Shown here: positions 20,144-27,715 of the stretch, piece after piece
Numbering within the stretch: position 1 is the stretch's first letter
How the letters are laid out: every line of letters starts with the position of its first letter
DNA from: Actinophytocola sp049647105
GTDB lineage: Bacteria > Actinomycetota > Actinomycetes > Mycobacteriales > Pseudonocardiaceae
Reading direction: 5' to 3'
Length of the DNA: 64,000 nt
NCBI RefSeq assembly: GCF_049647105.1
Contig: NZ_JBARWZ010000155.1
Span: forward strand, 20,062-84,061
The notes under the pieces: model-generated
The model's input: the letters and a program-made list of their open reading frames with translations, nothing else
Database searches by the model: none
Told to the model about the DNA's origin: nothing
Position numbers and translations under genes: made by a program

Positions 20144-20486
20144 CGTGGGACTCCTGTGTCAGTGGTGGAATTCCCTGACGTTACCGCGTGTCGGACAGGC
20201 AACGGACTGTGGCGTTCCTCGCGACCCGAACCCCCAACTCACGGGTTCTGAACCGTGGACTCGCGGGTTCTGAACCGTGGACTCGCGGGTTCTGAACCGT
20301 GGACTCGCGGGTTATGAGCCGAGAGGCCGCGGCGGCCCCCGGCCGTCGCGACCTCCCGTTGGTGGGCGTCACGGATGGTGATTAACCATCCGCTCCGCGT
20401 AGTCCCGTGCCTAGACCGTGCCGTGGCGGGAGGCACGTGTCAATGGGTTCCTGCATCCTGGACGGACTCGATGCGGAATTGGTTGC
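20144..20486. other. 343-bp intergenic region with repeats
   Basis: No convincing gene is present. The stretch holds the CCCGAACCCCCAACTC motif and four 22-bp tandem repeats (20225-20324). It also holds the leader of the fumarase gene and the sequence after the sigB stop. Short frames here come from the repeats. Confidence 0.6.
20237..20324. repeat. Four tandem 22-bp repeats between sigB and fumarase genes
   Basis: Units begin at 20237, 20259, 20281 and 20303 with the consensus ACTCGCGGGTT-CTGAACCGTGG. Units 2 and 3 are identical, unit 1 differs by one or two bases and unit 4 is degenerate at its end. CCCGAACCCCCAACTC at 20225-20240 immediately precedes and is shared with the hairpin at 41780. 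There are no spacers, so this is not a CRISPR. Confidence 0.8.
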
Positions 20487-21455
20487 TCAGCTGGCGTATG
20501 CGCGTAGTTTTTCGGCTCGTTCGCCCTGCCGGAGCTTGGACATGACCTCTCGTTCGATCTGGCGGACGCGTTCGCGGGAGAGGCCGAAGCGCTTGCCGAT
20601 CTGGTCGAGAGTGTGCGGCTGTCCGTCGTCGAGGCCGTAGCGGAGGCGGATCACCGACTGCTCGCGGTCGTCGAGGGTGGAGAGCACGCGACGCAGGTCG
20701 TCGTGCAGCAGGCCGGAGATCACGGCGCTCTCGGCGTCCGTGGCCTCGCCGTCCTCGATGAAGTCGCCGAGGGGGGCGTCTTCGTCGGAGCCGACCGGCA
20801 TGTCCAGGCTCACCGGGTCGCGGGCGTGGTCGAGCAGGTCCGACACCTTCTCGGGGGTCAGGCCGACTTCCTTCGCCAGTTCGTCATGAGTGGCCTCACG
20901 GCCGAGCTGCTGGTGCAGGTCGCGCTTGAGGCGGGCGATCTTGTTGACCTGCTCCACCAGGTGGACAGGAAGGCGGATCGTCCTGCTCTGGTCGGCCATG
21001 CCACGGGTGATGGCCTGCCGGATCCACCATGTCGCGTACGTGGAGAACTTGAAACCCTTGGTGTAGTCGAACTTCTCGACAGCGCGGATCAGGCCCAGGT
21101 TGCCCTCCTGGATCAGGTCCAGCAGCGGCATGCCCCGCCCGGTGTACCGCTTCGCGAGCGACACGACGAGCCGGAGGTTCGCCTCCAGCAGATGGTTCTT
21201 CGCCAGGTGGCCGTCGCCGACGAGCTGGCGCAGCTCGTAACCGCGTGTACCGTCGAGCTTGTCGGCGGTGTCGAGCATGTGTTGCGCGAACACACCCGCC
21301 TCGATGCGCTTGGCCAGCTCGACCTCCTGAGCCGCGGTCAACAGCGCGGTCCGGCCGATGCCGTTGAGGTAGACGCGGACCAGGTCGGCCGCGGGGCCCT
21401 GGGCATCGAGATCGATGTCGCCGGGCTCCGGCTCGCGTTGCTGTGGGACCGTCAT
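20487..21455 (-). CDS. sigB: RNA polymerase sigma factor SigB (group 2)
   Basis: From ATG 21455, behind a strong GGGAGGGAG site, the product is 322 residues, matching mycobacterial SigB (323). Region 1.2 is DLVRVYLNGIGRTALL. Region 2 includes KRYTGRGMPLLDLIQEGNLGL and KFSTYATWWIRQAITR (promoter melting and -10 contact). Region 3 follows, and region 4 ends with GLSRERVRQIEREVMSKLR (-35 helix). Region 1.1 is absent, as expected for a group 2 factor. It serves stress and stationary-phase transcription. An ECF-type promoter at 21564-21589 suggests SigE/SigH-like control, as in mycobacteria. A longer start at 21524 would run into the promoter region. Confidence 0.95.
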   Translation of the reverse strand: MTVPQQREPEPGDIDLDAQGPAADLVRVYLNGIGRTALLTAAQEVELAKRIEAGVFAQHMLDTADKLDGTRGYELRQLVGDGHLAKNHLLEANLRLVVSLAKRYTGRGMPLLDLIQEGNLGLIRAVEKFDYTKGFKFSTYATWWIRQAITRGMADQSRTIRLPVHLVEQVNKIARLKRDLHQQLGREATHDELAKEVGLTPEKVSDLLDHARDPVSLDMPVGSDEDAPLGDFIEDGEATDAESAVISGLLHDDLRRVLSTLDDREQSVIRLRYGLDDGQPHTLDQIGKRFGLSRERVRQIEREVMSKLRQGERAEKLRAYAS

Positions 21456-21563
21456 GCTCTCCCTCCCCCTTTCGCGGGCTGGCGTGTTCTGCATCACACA
21501 CCTGCCATGTGTCCGGTGGGCCACCTGACGGTGGTTCGCTGTCGGTGGCCGGACACTCTGGAA

Positions 21564-21589
21564 AACGCCGTTGGGTCTCGATTCGTTCC
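21564..21589 (-). promoter_or_regulatory. Candidate ECF-sigma promoter of sigB
   Basis: On the minus strand GGAAC (21589-21585) and CGTT (21567-21564) are separated by 17 bp. This matches the -35 GGAAC and -10 CGTT elements used by SigE/SigH-class ECF factors. Transcription would start near 21557, leaving a leader of about 100 nt before the ATG at 21455. M. tuberculosis sigB is known to be driven by SigE and SigH. Confidence 0.6.
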
Positions 21590-21672
21590 CGAGATCTCAA
21601 CAGGATGACGTCGGCCTCACCACAGTGGTTGCTCCACCATTGCTGAGCTTTTCCTGAGAGAGGTGGAGGGGA

Positions 21673-22098
21673 TCAGACCTCGACGATGACCGTGAACGGC
21701 CCGTCGTTCTCTGAGGCGACCGTCATGGCCGCGCCGAAACGCCCGGTCTCCACCCGTGCGCCTCGGGTGCGCAGCGCCGCGACGACCGCGTCGACGAGTG
21801 GCTCGGCGACCTCCGGGCGGGCCGCGTGTGTCCACGACGGACGACGGCCCTTGCGGGTGTCGCCATACAATGTGAACTGGCTCACGACGAGCAAGGGGGC
21901 GCCCGCCGTCGCGCACGACAGCTCGTCGCGCAGGATGCGTAGTTCGTGCAGTTTGCGGGCCATCGTGTCGACCTGGGCGGTCGTGTCCCCGTCCGCGATG
22001 CCGAGCAGCACCAGCAGACCCGGCTCCTTGATCTCGCCGACCACCGACCCGTCGACGGTCACACTCGCCGACAACACCCTCGCCACCACCGCACGCAC
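21673..22098 (-). CDS. dtd: D-aminoacyl-tRNA deacylase
   Basis: The 141-residue protein starts at a GTG. It carries SQFTLYGDTRKGRRPSW, with the SQFTL active-site strand, and ends in NDGPFTVIVEV, the Gly-Pro motif that forms the cross-subunit chirality filter. It removes D-amino acids, and glycine from tRNA-Ala, from mischarged tRNAs in the cytoplasm. Length and start match the family. It lies 217 bp upstream of sigB and 23 bp downstream of the methyltransferase gene, on the same strand. Confidence 0.95.
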   Translation of the reverse strand: MRAVVARVLSASVTVDGSVVGEIKEPGLLVLLGIADGDTTAQVDTMARKLHELRILRDELSCATAGAPLLVVSQFTLYGDTRKGRRPSWTHAARPEVAEPLVDAVVAALRTRGARVETGRFGAAMTVASENDGPFTVIVEV

Positions 22099-22121
22099 GG
22101 GTGGATCGTGTCAAAACGGTC

Positions 22122-22883
22122 TCAGCGGCGGGCCACCAGGTGGTAGTACCGCGCGGTCAGCAGGTGCGGCATGCGGTCGGACAGCGCCAGTTCGAGCCGC
22201 TCCAGGTCCGCCATGAACAACGGGTCGGCCGCGTCCTCCTCGGCGACGAGGTCGCTCACGCACCGCACGCCGTAGCGGACGATCTCCTCCATGCCCAGTT
22301 CGGCGAGCGTCGCCACCACCTCGCCGACCGTGCCCGGCGTCGACCACTGGTCGACGATGCCGTCCAGCTCCCGCAGCGCGAGCGCGGGCGCGCGGTCGCG
22401 CAGCACGGCCCGCGCCGGGCCGAAGTCCTCGTTCGGGCCGAGGACCGACAGCAGCCCGCCCGGCCGCAGCGGCGCGGTGATCGCCAGCAGAACGGCCCGT
22501 CGCTCGTCCGGTGACTCGGCGTAGTGCAACAGGTTGTGGCACAGCACGAGGTCGAAGTCGGCGCCGGTGAACACCTCGGGCGCGTCGTGGGCGGCGGCCT
22601 GGGCCACGTGCAGCCGGTCGGCGACGCCGTGCGCCTCCGCCGCGTGGATCGCCGCGCGCAGCATGGCGCCTGCCGGGTCGAGCACGGTCACCTCGTGACC
22701 CTGTGCCGCGAGCCGGACCGCGGTCATGCCGTTACCGCCCGCCACATCCAGCACCCGTGCGGGCTCCTGGCCGAGATGACGGGCGAGGTTGGCCTCGGTG
22801 ACCGTGTGCCGCAATCGCTCCAGCGGGCTCTGGCGCCACTGCTGGAGATGATCCAGATGGGTCTCGAACCCGCTCAAGGTCAT
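22122..22883 (-). CDS. Class I SAM-dependent methyltransferase
   Basis: The 253-residue protein has a Rossmann methyltransferase core. Motif I is VLDVAGGNGMTAVRLA (about 43-58), followed by the acidic VTVLDPAGAML, then FDLVLCHNLLHY and LRPGGLLSVL. The opening HLDHLQQWRQSPLERLR resembles the SmtA/CmoM group, which methylates tRNA or small molecules, but the substrate cannot be named. It is probably cotranscribed with dtd, which may hint at tRNA work (inference). It diverges from the DUF3099 gene. Confidence 0.85.
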   Translation of the reverse strand: MTLSGFETHLDHLQQWRQSPLERLRHTVTEANLARHLGQEPARVLDVAGGNGMTAVRLAAQGHEVTVLDPAGAMLRAAIHAAEAHGVADRLHVAQAAAHDAPEVFTGADFDLVLCHNLLHYAESPDERRAVLLAITAPLRPGGLLSVLGPNEDFGPARAVLRDRAPALALRELDGIVDQWSTPGTVGEVVATLAELGMEEIVRYGVRCVSDLVAEEDAADPLFMADLERLELALSDRMPHLLTARYYHLVARR

Positions 22884-22984
22884 GAAACCTTCATACCGGC
22901 TTTCATCCGCCTGACAAGGGATTACTACCCGGATGGCGCAATCGGCGGGGGAAGGTGCGACGATGGATGTCTGGAGGTGGTGTC

Positions 22985-23296
22985 GTGAAGTCCGAGCGGG
23001 ACGACACCCCGGTTCTCATCACCGAGGCAGCGCCGTCGTACGAAGACGAGTACGCCGCGCGCAAACGCAAGTACCTGACGATGATGCTGCTGCGCCTGCC
23101 GTGCCTGGTGCTGGCGGGCATCTTCCACGAAACGTGGTGGCTCGCGCTGACGTTCGTGGCGATGTCGATCCCGCTGCCGTGGATCGCCGTGCTGATCGCG
23201 AACGACCGGCCGCCGCGCAAGAAGGAACAGGTCAACCGCTACGAGCGGACACCGATGGCGCTGGAGAAACGGGACCACCCGGTCATCGACGGTTGA
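22985..23296 (+). CDS. DUF3099 membrane protein
   Basis: From the GTG at 22985, with GGAGG upstream, the product is 103 residues. It contains the DUF3099 core VLITEAAPSYEDEYAARKRKY, split here into an acidic N-terminus and two membrane segments (MMLLRLPCLVLAGIF and WWLALTFVAMSIPLPWIAVL), followed by the conserved NDRPPRK. The function is unknown; the family is confined to actinobacteria and sits near sigB in mycobacteria. A GTG at 22955 would add ten residues without an obvious ribosome site. The stop overlaps the convergent kinase gene by 14 bp. Confidence 0.85.
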   Translation: MKSERDDTPVLITEAAPSYEDEYAARKRKYLTMMLLRLPCLVLAGIFHETWWLALTFVAMSIPLPWIAVLIANDRPPRKKEQVNRYERTPMALEKRDHPVIDG

Positions 23297-24167
23297 CGGG
23301 GCCGGGCTGCGCGCCCACCTGGCCAACCGCCATGGCGCCGAGGCGTACGCCTGCCAGCAGACAGTCCTCCGGTGCCTTGCCCGCGAGTAGTTCCGACAGC
23401 AGCCCGGCGTCGAACGCGTCGCCTGCACCGGTCGAGTCCACGCAGTCGCCCGGCGCCGCCGGCACGGACACGATGCCGTCCTTGTCGACCCAGCTCGCCC
23501 CGGCCGGGCCCGTGGTGACCGCGACCGCGCCGACGGTGCCGAGCAGTGTGGCCGCACTCGCCGGGTCGCGGGAGCCGGTCAGCACGGCGAGCTCGTCGAG
23601 GTTCGGCAACAGCACGTCCACGTCGCGCAGCTCCGTCAGGAACAGCGCGGGGTCGGTGATCAGCGCCGCCGCCTGTGGGTCGACCGACGTGGTCAGACCG
23701 GCGTCGTGCGCGGCCGCCAGCATCCCGAGACCTGCCTCGCGGGTCTCCTCGTCGAGCAGCACGTAGCCGGACAGGTGCAGGTGTCGCGCGTCCCGCAGGA
23801 GCGCCGGATCGAGGTCGGTCGCCGCGAGGTTCTTGCCCGCGCCTCGGTCGGGCAGCATGCTGCGCTGCCCGTCGCCGTCGACAAGAACCACGACGCAGCA
23901 GGTCGCGGCGTCATGGTCAATTGTGAATGCGCACCGCACCCCGGTAGTGGTTAGCTCCTCGGATGCGCGTCGCCCTGCCACGTCGTCGCCCACCCGAGCC
24001 ACCAGCACCGTCTCGATCCCGCAGTACGCGAGCCATGCGGCCGTGTTCGCGCCGGCCCCGCCGGTCGTGAGCGCGATCTTCGCTCTGGCGTCGCCGCCGT
24101 GCACGATCGATCCGGCATGAGCGGCGACCACGTCCAACGCGACGTCGCCAACAACCACGATGCCCAC
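23283..24167 (-). CDS. PfkB-family carbohydrate kinase (possible pseudouridine kinase)
   Basis: The 294-residue product from GTG 24167 is a ribokinase-fold kinase. GGAGANTAAWLA binds the sugar, SVDP and LLPNLDELAVL are mid-domain motifs, and DSTGAGDAFDAG is the C-terminal PfkB signature with the catalytic Asp. A TTG at 24200 would lengthen it by 11 residues. PfkB kinases act on ribose, fructose, adenosine and pseudouridine. A psuG-type glycosidase lies 2.6 kb away on the same strand, and psuK-psuG pairs are usual, so pseudouridine is the favoured substrate (inference). The intervening ABC operon runs the other way. Confidence 0.85.
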   Translation of the reverse strand: MGIVVVGDVALDVVAAHAGSIVHGGDARAKIALTTGGAGANTAAWLAYCGIETVLVARVGDDVAGRRASEELTTTGVRCAFTIDHDAATCCVVVLVDGDGQRSMLPDRGAGKNLAATDLDPALLRDARHLHLSGYVLLDEETREAGLGMLAAAHDAGLTTSVDPQAAALITDPALFLTELRDVDVLLPNLDELAVLTGSRDPASAATLLGTVGAVAVTTGPAGASWVDKDGIVSVPAAPGDCVDSTGAGDAFDAGLLSELLAGKAPEDCLLAGVRLGAMAVGQVGAQPGPVNRR

Positions 24168-24217
24168 GCCGCTCCCATCACCGTGCACCAGGACGAACAA
24201 GATCGGAGGCTAACCGC

Positions 24218-25030
24218 GTGCTCACGACCGGCACCCTCCGGGTGCTAGCCGCGCTCGCGGGCGCGGAGTTCCGGCGCTACGTGACCTACCGCCAGGCAAC
24301 CTTCGCGGGCGCCTTCACCAACACCGTCTTCGGCTTCGTCCGCTGCTACACCCTGCTGTCCGTGGCGGCCGTGACCGGGAGCATGGCCGGCTACGACGCG
24401 GCCCAGCTGGTCGCGTTCGTGTGGGTGGGGCAGGGACTGCTCGCGGTCGTCAACACCTGGGGCCACCAGGAGCTGCCGGAGCGGGTGCGGACCGGGCAGG
24501 TGGTCGCCGACCTGCTGCGGCCGGTGGACCTGATGGCCGCGTACGTCGCCGCCGACATCGGGAGGGCCGGGCACGCGATGCTCACCCGGTTCGTGGTCCC
24601 GGTGGTGGTCGGCCTGCTGGCGTTCGACTTCTACCTGCCCGCGCACGCGTGGACCTACCCGTTGTTCGCCGTGTCGGTGCTGCTCGCGGTGCTGGTGTGC
24701 TCCGCGTGCCGGTACCTGGTGGCGCTGTCCGCGTTCTGGCTGCTCGACGTGCGTGGCCTGCAGATGGTGTGGATGGTCGCGTCCGGCGCGGGCAGCGGGC
24801 TGTACTTCCCGATCACCGTGCTGCCGGACTGGCTCGTGGTGGCGCTGTGGGTGGGCACCCCGTTCCCGTCGCTCCTGCAGGCGCCGGTGGACGTGCTGGT
24901 CGAACGGGACGGCGGGGCCCACGGGCTGCTGCTGGTCGCGGGACAGGCCGCGTGGGTGCTGGTGCTCGTGGGAGTTGGGCGGGTCGTGCAGCGGCATGCC
25001 GTGCGGCGGCTGGTGGTGCAGGGTGGCTAA
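24218..25030 (+). CDS. ABC-2 type export permease, subunit 1
   Basis: The 270-residue protein has about six membrane segments and the ABC-2 features of the DUF990/viologen-exporter-like group: a short cytoplasmic start, LRPVDLMAAY after the second segment and RVVQRHAVRRLVVQGG at the end. It would pair with the next permease and the ATPase as a heteromeric efflux pump. The start codon is a GTG preceded by GGAGGC. Its stop overlaps the start of the second permease by 8 bp. The substrate is unknown; relatives export antibiotics or lipids. Confidence 0.87.
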   Translation: MLTTGTLRVLAALAGAEFRRYVTYRQATFAGAFTNTVFGFVRCYTLLSVAAVTGSMAGYDAAQLVAFVWVGQGLLAVVNTWGHQELPERVRTGQVVADLLRPVDLMAAYVAADIGRAGHAMLTRFVVPVVVGLLAFDFYLPAHAWTYPLFAVSVLLAVLVCSACRYLVALSAFWLLDVRGLQMVWMVASGAGSGLYFPITVLPDWLVVALWVGTPFPSLLQAPVDVLVERDGGAHGLLLVAGQAAWVLVLVGVGRVVQRHAVRRLVVQGG

Positions 25031-25817
25031 CGCCTACTCACGGCTGCTGGTCGCGCAGATCCGCAGCCAGACGCAGTACCGCTTCTCGTTCGGCGTCGAC
25101 CTCTTCTTCTCGACCGTGCTCACCTCGCTCGACCTCGTGACCGTGTGGGTGCTGTTCTCGGTCAACAACAGCCTCGGCGGGTTCGGCGGCCGGGAGGTGC
25201 TGCTGATGATGGGCATCGCCGCGCTCTCGTTCCCGCTCGCGGACCTCGTGGTCGGCAACATCGAGCGGCTGCGGGCCTTCGTCCGCTCTGGGCTGTTCGA
25301 CGCGGTGCTGCTGCGGCCGCTGTCGCCGCTGTGGCAGCTGGCCGCGATGGACTTCGCGCCCCGGCGGGTCGGCCGGGTCGTGCAGGGCGCGGCGATCTAC
25401 GTGGTCGCGTTGCTGATCGCTCCCGTCGCATGGTCGCCTGCGGTGTGGGTGATCGTGGTGCTGGCGCCGCTCGCCGGGGCACTGTTCTTCGGCGCGGTCT
25501 TCGTCGTGTTCGCCACCGTCGCGTTCTGGTGGATCGACTCCGGCGAGATCGCGAACGCCTTCACCTACGGCGGCAAGGACGTCTCCGCCTACCCGATGAC
25601 CGTGTTCGGCGGCTGGTTCCGCCGGTTGTTCGCCTACGGGCTGGGGTTCGCGTTCGTCTCCTACCTCCCGGCGCTCGCCATGCTCGGCAGGTCCGACCCG
25701 CTCGGGGCGCCGGACTGGCTGCGCTGGTGCTCGCCGCTGACCGCGTTGTCCGTCGCCGTACTCGCCGGGTGGTTCTGGCGCACCGGCGTCCGCCACTACC
25801 GGAGCACAGGATCGTGA
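25023..25817 (+). CDS. ABC-2 type export permease, subunit 2
   Basis: The 264-residue protein starts at the GTG at 25023, inside the end of subunit 1. Six hydrophobic segments are evident. FDAVLLRPLSPLWQL mirrors the LLRPVDL motif of subunit 1, showing that the two are homologous halves of a heterodimer. GGKDVSAYPMTVFG before the last pair of segments is conserved in the DUF990 permeases. Its TGA overlaps the GTG of the ATPase gene (GTGA), so all three are translated as a coupled unit. Confidence 0.87.
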   Translation: MANAYSRLLVAQIRSQTQYRFSFGVDLFFSTVLTSLDLVTVWVLFSVNNSLGGFGGREVLLMMGIAALSFPLADLVVGNIERLRAFVRSGLFDAVLLRPLSPLWQLAAMDFAPRRVGRVVQGAAIYVVALLIAPVAWSPAVWVIVVLAPLAGALFFGAVFVVFATVAFWWIDSGEIANAFTYGGKDVSAYPMTVFGGWFRRLFAYGLGFAFVSYLPALAMLGRSDPLGAPDWLRWCSPLTALSVAVLAGWFWRTGVRHYRSTGS

Positions 25818-26764
25818 TAATCCAGACTTCTTTGTTACGCAAGGACTTCACGGTACGCAAGAAGGCGGGCCGGTTCCGCAGGACGCGGACCACGGTGTCC
25901 GCTGTGGACGGTGTGACGCTGTCGGTCGCCGAGGGGGAGATGCTCGGCTACATCGGACCGAACGGCGCGGGCAAGTCGACCACGCTGAAGATGATGACCG
26001 GGGTGCTCACCCCGTCCGGTGGCACCCTGTCGGTCTGCGGGCTGACGCCGGTACCGCAGCGCACACAGCTCGCGCGGCGGATCGGCGTGGTGTTCGGGCA
26101 GCGCTCGCAGCTGTGGTGGGATCTGCCGCTCGCGGAGTCGTTCACGTTGCTGCGCCACGTGTACCGCGTCCCGGCCGCCGACCACGCGGCACGGCTGGCG
26201 TACTGCAGGGCCCTGCTGGACCTGGACTCCTTCCTGGACACTCCCGTGCGGCAGCTCTCGCTGGGACAGCGGATGCGTGGCGAGCTGACCGCCGCCCTGC
26301 TGCACGGCCCGAAGGTGCTGTTCCTCGACGAGCCGACGATCGGGCTCGACGTGCTGAGCAAGCAGGCCGTCCGCGGGTTCCTCGCGGAGCTGGGCGAACG
26401 CGGTGACACGACGGTCGTGCTCACCACCCACGACCTCGCCGACATCGAGAAGCTGTGCAAGCGTCTCGTCGTGATCGACCACGGCAAGGTCGTGCACGAC
26501 GGGACTCTCGAGGAGCTGCACGCCACCTACCGGTCGAAGCGGCGGGTGGTCGCGGACCTGGACGCGCCGTGGCCGGACGGGCTGACGCTGCCCGGCGCCG
26601 CGGTGGAGGCCGTGGAGGGCACGCGGGTGACGCTGACGCTGGAGGGCGCGACCGCAGGCGAGGTCGTGGCGCGGCTGGCGCAGGCGGTGCCGCTGCGGGA
26701 CCTGTCGGTGCGGGAGCCGGAGATCGAGGACGTCGTCGCGAAGCTGTACGGACAGGCCAGGTGA
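25814..26764 (+). CDS. ABC transporter ATPase of the ABC-2 exporter
   Basis: The 316-residue ATPase has Walker A GPNGAGKST, a Q-loop in FGQRSQLWWDLP, signature LSLGQRMR and Walker B VLFLDEPTIGLD, followed by the H-loop TTHDL. A C-terminal extension of about 80 residues after the core is typical of drug- and lipid-export ATPases. FGQRSQLWWDLP is characteristic of the subgroup that pairs with DUF990 permeases. The start GTG overlaps the preceding stop by 4 bp. It ends 25 bp from the convergent psuG gene. Confidence 0.9.
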   Translation: MIIQTSLLRKDFTVRKKAGRFRRTRTTVSAVDGVTLSVAEGEMLGYIGPNGAGKSTTLKMMTGVLTPSGGTLSVCGLTPVPQRTQLARRIGVVFGQRSQLWWDLPLAESFTLLRHVYRVPAADHAARLAYCRALLDLDSFLDTPVRQLSLGQRMRGELTAALLHGPKVLFLDEPTIGLDVLSKQAVRGFLAELGERGDTTVVLTTHDLADIEKLCKRLVVIDHGKVVHDGTLEELHATYRSKRRVVADLDAPWPDGLTLPGAAVEAVEGTRVTLTLEGATAGEVVARLAQAVPLRDLSVREPEIEDVVAKLYGQAR

Positions 26765-26789
26765 CGAGCTGATCGCCGCTACGCGGACT

Positions 26790-27701
26790 TCAGAGCCGCG
26801 TCAACACGACCGCCACCTCCGCCGCCAGGGCGACGTTCGACAGCACCAGGGCCTCGTTCGCGTCGAGGCTCACGCCGTCGCTCGCGGTGTGGAAGTGTTC
26901 CAGCAGGACCGGGGTGACGTCGCCGCCCCGGACATCCTCGCTCGCCACCTTCGCCATGCCCTCGGCCAGCAGGCGGTCGTGTAAGGCGCGGTCCATCTCG
27001 TTGGCCGTCGGGATCGGGTTCGCCAGCAGCAGGCCGGAGCCGGGGCCCTGTGTGCGGTGCGCCGCGACCACGGCCGCCGCCTCTTCCGGGGTGTCCACTC
27101 GCCACGGCACCGGGAACCGGGACTCGCGCCGGTAGAACGCGGGGAACGAGTTCGTGCGGTAGCCGATGACGGGTACCGACCTGGTCTCCAGCACCTCGAT
27201 CGTCGCGCCGATGTCCAGTACCGACTTCACTCCCGAGCACACGACGGTGACCGGGGTGGTGGCGAGCACCTCCAGGTCCGCAGACACGTCCCACGCCTTC
27301 ACCTCACCCGGCGCCGGCAGGTGCACGCCGCCGAGCCCGCCGGTGCCGAACACCGGGATACCCGACGCGTACGCGATCACCGACGTGCTCGCGATCGTGG
27401 TCGCGCCGTCGCGGTTCAGCGCGATCGCCGGGCCAAGGTCCCGTGCGGACAGCTTTGCCAGCTCCGCGTCGGGTGCGCACACGCGATCCAGCTCGGCGGC
27501 GGTCAGGCCGACGCGGATCTGCCCGTCCAGCACCGCGATCGTCGCAGGCACGGCACCCGCCGCGCGGACGGCGTCCTCGATCGCGGTCGCCACCTTGCGG
27601 TTGCGGCCCGGCGGCAGGCCGTGCGCCAGGATCGTGCTCTCCAGCGCCACCACGGCGCGGCCGTCGGCCTGCGCGGCCAGGACCTCCTCGGCGACTCGCA
27701 T
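26790..27701 (-). CDS. psuG: Pseudouridine-5'-phosphate glycosidase
   Basis: The 303-residue protein matches PsuG along its whole length: VALESTILAHGLPPGRN near the start, FGTGGLGGVH, SGVKSVLDIGATIEVLET and RTNSFPAFY in the core, and ANPIPTANEMD near the end. The lysine of SGVKSVLD is the Schiff-base residue in the family. It splits pseudouridine 5'-phosphate to ribose 5-phosphate and uracil. The PfkB kinase at 23283 may supply its substrate. The ATG at 27701 is 14 bp after the M48 protease stop, so it is likely the last gene of a LemA-M48-psuG transcript. Confidence 0.94.
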   Translation of the reverse strand: MRVAEEVLAAQADGRAVVALESTILAHGLPPGRNRKVATAIEDAVRAAGAVPATIAVLDGQIRVGLTAAELDRVCAPDAELAKLSARDLGPAIALNRDGATTIASTSVIAYASGIPVFGTGGLGGVHLPAPGEVKAWDVSADLEVLATTPVTVVCSGVKSVLDIGATIEVLETRSVPVIGYRTNSFPAFYRRESRFPVPWRVDTPEEAAAVVAAHRTQGPGSGLLLANPIPTANEMDRALHDRLLAEGMAKVASEDVRGGDVTPVLLEHFHTASDGVSLDANEALVLSNVALAAEVAVVLTRL

Positions 27702-27715
27702 GTGGTCCCTTCCGG

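Noticed and set aside
20237..20324. CRISPR array
   Set aside because: The 22-bp units are directly contiguous with no spacers and there are no cas genes.
20181..20436. Small proteins encoded in the 22-bp repeats
   Set aside because: The frames only translate the tandem repeat and have no independent support; similar frames occur in the repeat at 41681-42118.
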